Shown here: positions 61,441 to 64,000 of the stretch, in pieces | How the letters are laid out: every line of letters begins with the position of its first letter | How positions within the stretch are numbered: position 1 is the stretch's first letter | Assembly: GCA_022578965.1 (NCBI GenBank) | Contig: MU400527.1 | Coordinates: 186,001 to 250,000 of the forward strand | Direction: 5' to 3' | Length of the DNA stretch: 64,000 nucleotides | Source: Xylaria sp. FL1777 | Lineage: Eukaryota > Ascomycota > Sordariomycetes > Xylariales > Xylariaceae | The notes under the pieces: generated by a model | The model's input: the letters and a program-made list of their open reading frames with translations, nothing else | Told to the model about the DNA's origin: nothing | The model's database searches: none | Made by a program: the position numbers and the translations under genes

Positions 61441-62956
61441 TCACTCCTCTTCATCTCCCTCGGCGTCCTGGTCCTCATCTGAATCCTGCTGTGCGGCCTC
61501 TTCTTCACTATGGCCATCGGCGGCATCTTCCTGTTGCCGAGGCTTTTCACCCTCATCGTCACCCTCGGCCTGATCGCTCGGGAAGGGATCTTTGTAAGGA
61601 TCTGTCTTCCACTTATCCATGATACTTCTAGTTTTATCATCATAATCATTAACAGTGACAGCAAGCCGGTCAGGGATCTCTTCAATGTCCTCCGCGAGTC
61701 CAGCGTTGCGATAGATGGTCTTGGAACGCTGAGGCCTCAGAACCACACGATGGATCACTGGGGAATAGTAGACAGCCTTCTGGTCAACCATTTCGTCATT
61801 ATTGAAAGCGATGAGCAGCTCTTCGTCATACTTGGTCGCGTTGTCGAGCTCAATCTCGTCCTTGGTTTCGTACGTTCTAACGAATCGGAATTGAAAACAA
61901 CCGAGGCCGTCACTATTCTTGCTCGTATACAAATCATCATCGTCGTGATCAGGATTAAGTGTATCAAATCGTTGGTTGAACTTCTCCGAGGTCTCGAGAG
62001 AGTCGCTGAGGAAGTAGTTATAAGTCTGAGGGTTGGTAGGCTTCGGGTTGTTGTCGGGGTCTCTCTCGTGCGCTTGCTTCGCGAGTTTGAATGTCGTTTC
62101 TACCTCTTCAGGCAGTGTGCCTGGCTTGACAACAGCATTCAACAAGCGTTTGTCGTAGACCCCAGAGGCAGGGACAGGGTTATTAGTGAACTTGATTGTG
62201 AAATAGCCGCCATAGTCCGGGAAGGCATCTAGATCGGGAACCATGGGGTAGCTGTCGACAAGTTTGAGATGACGCTTTGTAGGGTGTCTGACGCGGCTCT
62301 TGTCCTTCAGATTCGCAGCAGCAACAGAGAAGCTCTGGTCGATCTTTCTTTTAACATAGGCTGGTGAGTCCTTATCTGGCTCGGGCGACGGTCTCTTAAC
62401 CGGCCGCCTTAGGGCTGTAGGATTGAGAGAACGTAGTGGACCGGCCTCATGCTTGCTCTTGGCTGTGACAGACGAAATGTATTCCGTACGGCGGAGAAAG
62501 GAGACGGCAGAGTCGGCTGGTTTGGGCTTGCCAAGGGTCTGTAAGGGTCGTAGAAGCATGCGATCCTGAGGATGAAGGGAATGGATGGAAGGTGTTCGAG
62601 AGGGTGCTTGTATTGCTAATTGCCATGTCAAGTCAGCCAGGCATTACTTCAATTGGATTATAAATGGGGGAGTATTTCATACAACTCTCATCGCCGTCAA
62701 ATATGCCCGGCATCCCTATCAGGTCCAAGGGCATGCCCAGCTCTGCATCTGCCTCAATATTCAGCGGCTGTTCTCTAGCCAGCCTTGATGCGAAGCCAGG
62801 TGCAGTATATTGGCCGCTAGCGAGACCGGTATTCGGGATATCGAGGAGCTTGGGGGGATTTGGAGGCGGCGGAAGCGCGTTGGAATACCGGATACGCGCA
62901 ACATAGTCCTGATGGACGGGGCGATGCTCGCCTCCACTGCGCGACGATGAAGCCAT
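61441..62956 (-). CDS. PAF1: RNA polymerase II-associated factor 1 (PAF1 complex subunit)
   Basis: Two exons on the minus strand: 62956-62683 and 62615-61441, giving 482 residues. The N-terminus MASSSRSGGEHRPVHQDYVARIRYSN leads into LPPPPNPPKLLDIP, the conserved PAF1 opening. Downstream are HPQDRMLLRPL, RRTEYIS and KHLKLVDSYP-like family blocks (RHLKLVDSYPMVPDLDAFP). The C-terminal tail is strongly acidic with Glu/Asp/Gln repeats, as in other PAF1 proteins. The 67-nt intron has a GTATGA donor, GGCTGAC branch point and TTAG acceptor. PAF1 travels with elongating RNA polymerase II and supports H2B ubiquitylation and H3 methylation. The start was set by the conserved N-terminus; an ATG-less extension upstream was discarded. 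Assignment is secure. Confidence 0.94.
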
Positions 62957-63776
62957 ATGGGGAGGGCTGGCGGTAACGAGAGAGCAGCACGGAGATGGCG
63001 CAAATATGCGCGAAGGCAAAGGATAGAAGAAGGGACAGAAGATCCAAGATAATAGTAAATGATAGTAGATGATTGGAGCGCTTTACTGTAGAATAGATTG
63101 GACTGTGCTATTGCGCATGTGTGATTGATGTGGTTGGCCCGTTGATCGTTGGCTCATTGGAAAAAAGTAAGTCGGAGGTTAGAGGATGCTTCACGCGTTG
63201 CCAGCATTCACAAGGCCAGGTACCCGCTAAGCTAAGCTAGGCTGCCCGACCAGTACCCGTCCGTCCACTGCTGCAGCGCTGCACCACTGCACTGGAACCG
63301 ATCGGCCGAAGCTTCACTAGGTACCTACCTAGTTACTCGAGTAGGAAGCCCAACAACGCCTAGACTCAGCTCTGCTCATACCTACCATCTAGTCTTCAGT
63401 GTTCTTCGCATTATTACAAAATCTATAGCAACCCTATAGTAAAGGAACATCTCTGCGCCATATATCCCTTTCACAGCCCGGAATCCCATCCTTGAGCCCC
63501 CCTAGTTTAGTAACATGCATGTAAAAATCTGGTTGCGACCAAACATGCTCTCTAGCTCACCAAGAATACGTGTACAGCCACGTATATAATGCATTGATCG
63601 TTAATTTGTACAATTCCAAACTCTGCTGCGACAGAAAAAACACGACCTCCTATCACGTGCATTTAGTCTTCAGCCCTCTAATGATCGACTGAACGCTCAT
63701 TTACACCTCTCGAGGTGCGGAGAATTTCAACGCCACAAGCGCCCTCCTAAAGCCCGATGTCCTCCGAATCATGCGC
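62957..63776. other. Intergenic region between RER1 and PAF1
   Basis: The PAF1 promoter and RER1 3' region lie here. One TAGGTACCTACCTAG motif sits near 63,318-63,332. No gene is seen. Confidence 0.45.
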
Positions 63777-64000
63777 TCACGAGGTACTGCTCTTGCCATA
63801 TTTGGTCTTGCCAAAAGAGAACGGTACATATCGGTATTTGATCATGTGCTGGATTTGCTTGCGCACTGTGGCACAACGTTAGCACATACCCGCGCAGAGA
63901 GTAATGGATGAATTGGGGCTTGTATCATACTTGTCAGGATGAAGAGGATAAACCAGTACATGACCAAGACAGGCCAAAAGACTGGCACGTCGAAGATGTC
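63777..64000 (-). CDS. RER1: RER1, Golgi-to-ER retrieval receptor (3' end only, cut by window edge)
   Basis: Minus-strand exons 63865-63777 and 64000-63931 (continuing beyond the window), separated by a 65-nt intron with a GTATGA donor and CCACAG acceptor. The translated end reads DIFDVPVFWPVLVMYWFILFILT, the last membrane helix, joined to MRKQIQHMIKYRYVPFSFGK and a short KYGKSSTS tail. This matches the RER1 C-terminus closely. RER1 is a four-helix Golgi membrane protein that returns escaped ER membrane proteins in COPI vesicles. The rest of the gene lies outside the window. Confidence 0.93.

Overview
The window is nuclear DNA of a filamentous ascomycete (Pezizomycotina, most likely a Sordariomycete; genus not assignable by eye). 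Introns are short with GTRNGT donors, CTRAC/CTAAT branch points and YAG acceptors. Gene products are fungal housekeeping proteins. One block is saturated with C-to-T and G-to-A transitions, as repeat-induced point mutation (RIP) produces. I rebuilt exon chains by hand from splice signals. Each complete model below sums to a whole number of codons.

Layout. 1.1-2.6 kb (+): secreted proteinase K-like subtilisin. 2.6-7.0 kb: no gene seen. 7.0-9.1 kb (+): unrecognised low-complexity protein. 9.7-15.7 kb (-): MOT1, the Snf2-family ATPase that removes TBP from DNA, beginning with 11-nt and 18-nt coding exons. 15.7-19.8 kb: gene-free DNA dense in GGTACCTAGGTAGG-like motifs. 19.8-23.6 kb (+): cohesin subunit SMC3. 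24.3-25.2 kb (+): GGCT/AIG2-like protein. 25.9-26.1 kb (-): possible small secreted peptide. 29.3-30.9 kb (+): CDC37, an Hsp90 co-chaperone. 32.2-33.3 kb (+): secreted PI-PLC X-like phosphodiesterase. 34.1-35.2 kb (+): ECM15/MTH1187-like thiamine-binding-fold protein. 35.6-37.1 kb (-): CCDC47/DUF1682 ER membrane protein. 37.5-39.2 kb (+): haspin-like kinase. 42.2-60.5 kb (+): a large-subunit secreted catalase split by a 14,960-bp element. 61.4-63.0 kb (-): PAF1. 63.8 kb to the edge (-): 3' end of RER1.

The outstanding object is the catalase locus. An LTR retrotransposon occupies 43,197-58,156, with two ungapped 304-bp LTRs, TG...CA ends and a CTAC target duplication. It lies inside an intron, between the branch point and the 3' splice site. 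By hand count the LTRs differ at 53 of 304 positions, all transitions. The damage is polarised: the outer part of each LTR is protected and the inner part mutated. The catalase exons on both sides are intact and join to a 734-residue protein. That join needs a coding exon of a single nucleotide (T, 43,077) followed by one of seven nucleotides (58,167-58,173). Together they restore the invariant VFFIQ segment.

The housekeeping genes are functionally independent: transcription (MOT1, PAF1), chromosome segregation (SMC3, haspin), protein folding, membrane insertion and retrieval (CDC37, CCDC47, RER1). The secreted enzymes (subtilisin, phosphodiesterase, catalase) are the environment-facing set. 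I saw no biosynthetic cluster, CRISPR array, tRNA or rRNA gene.
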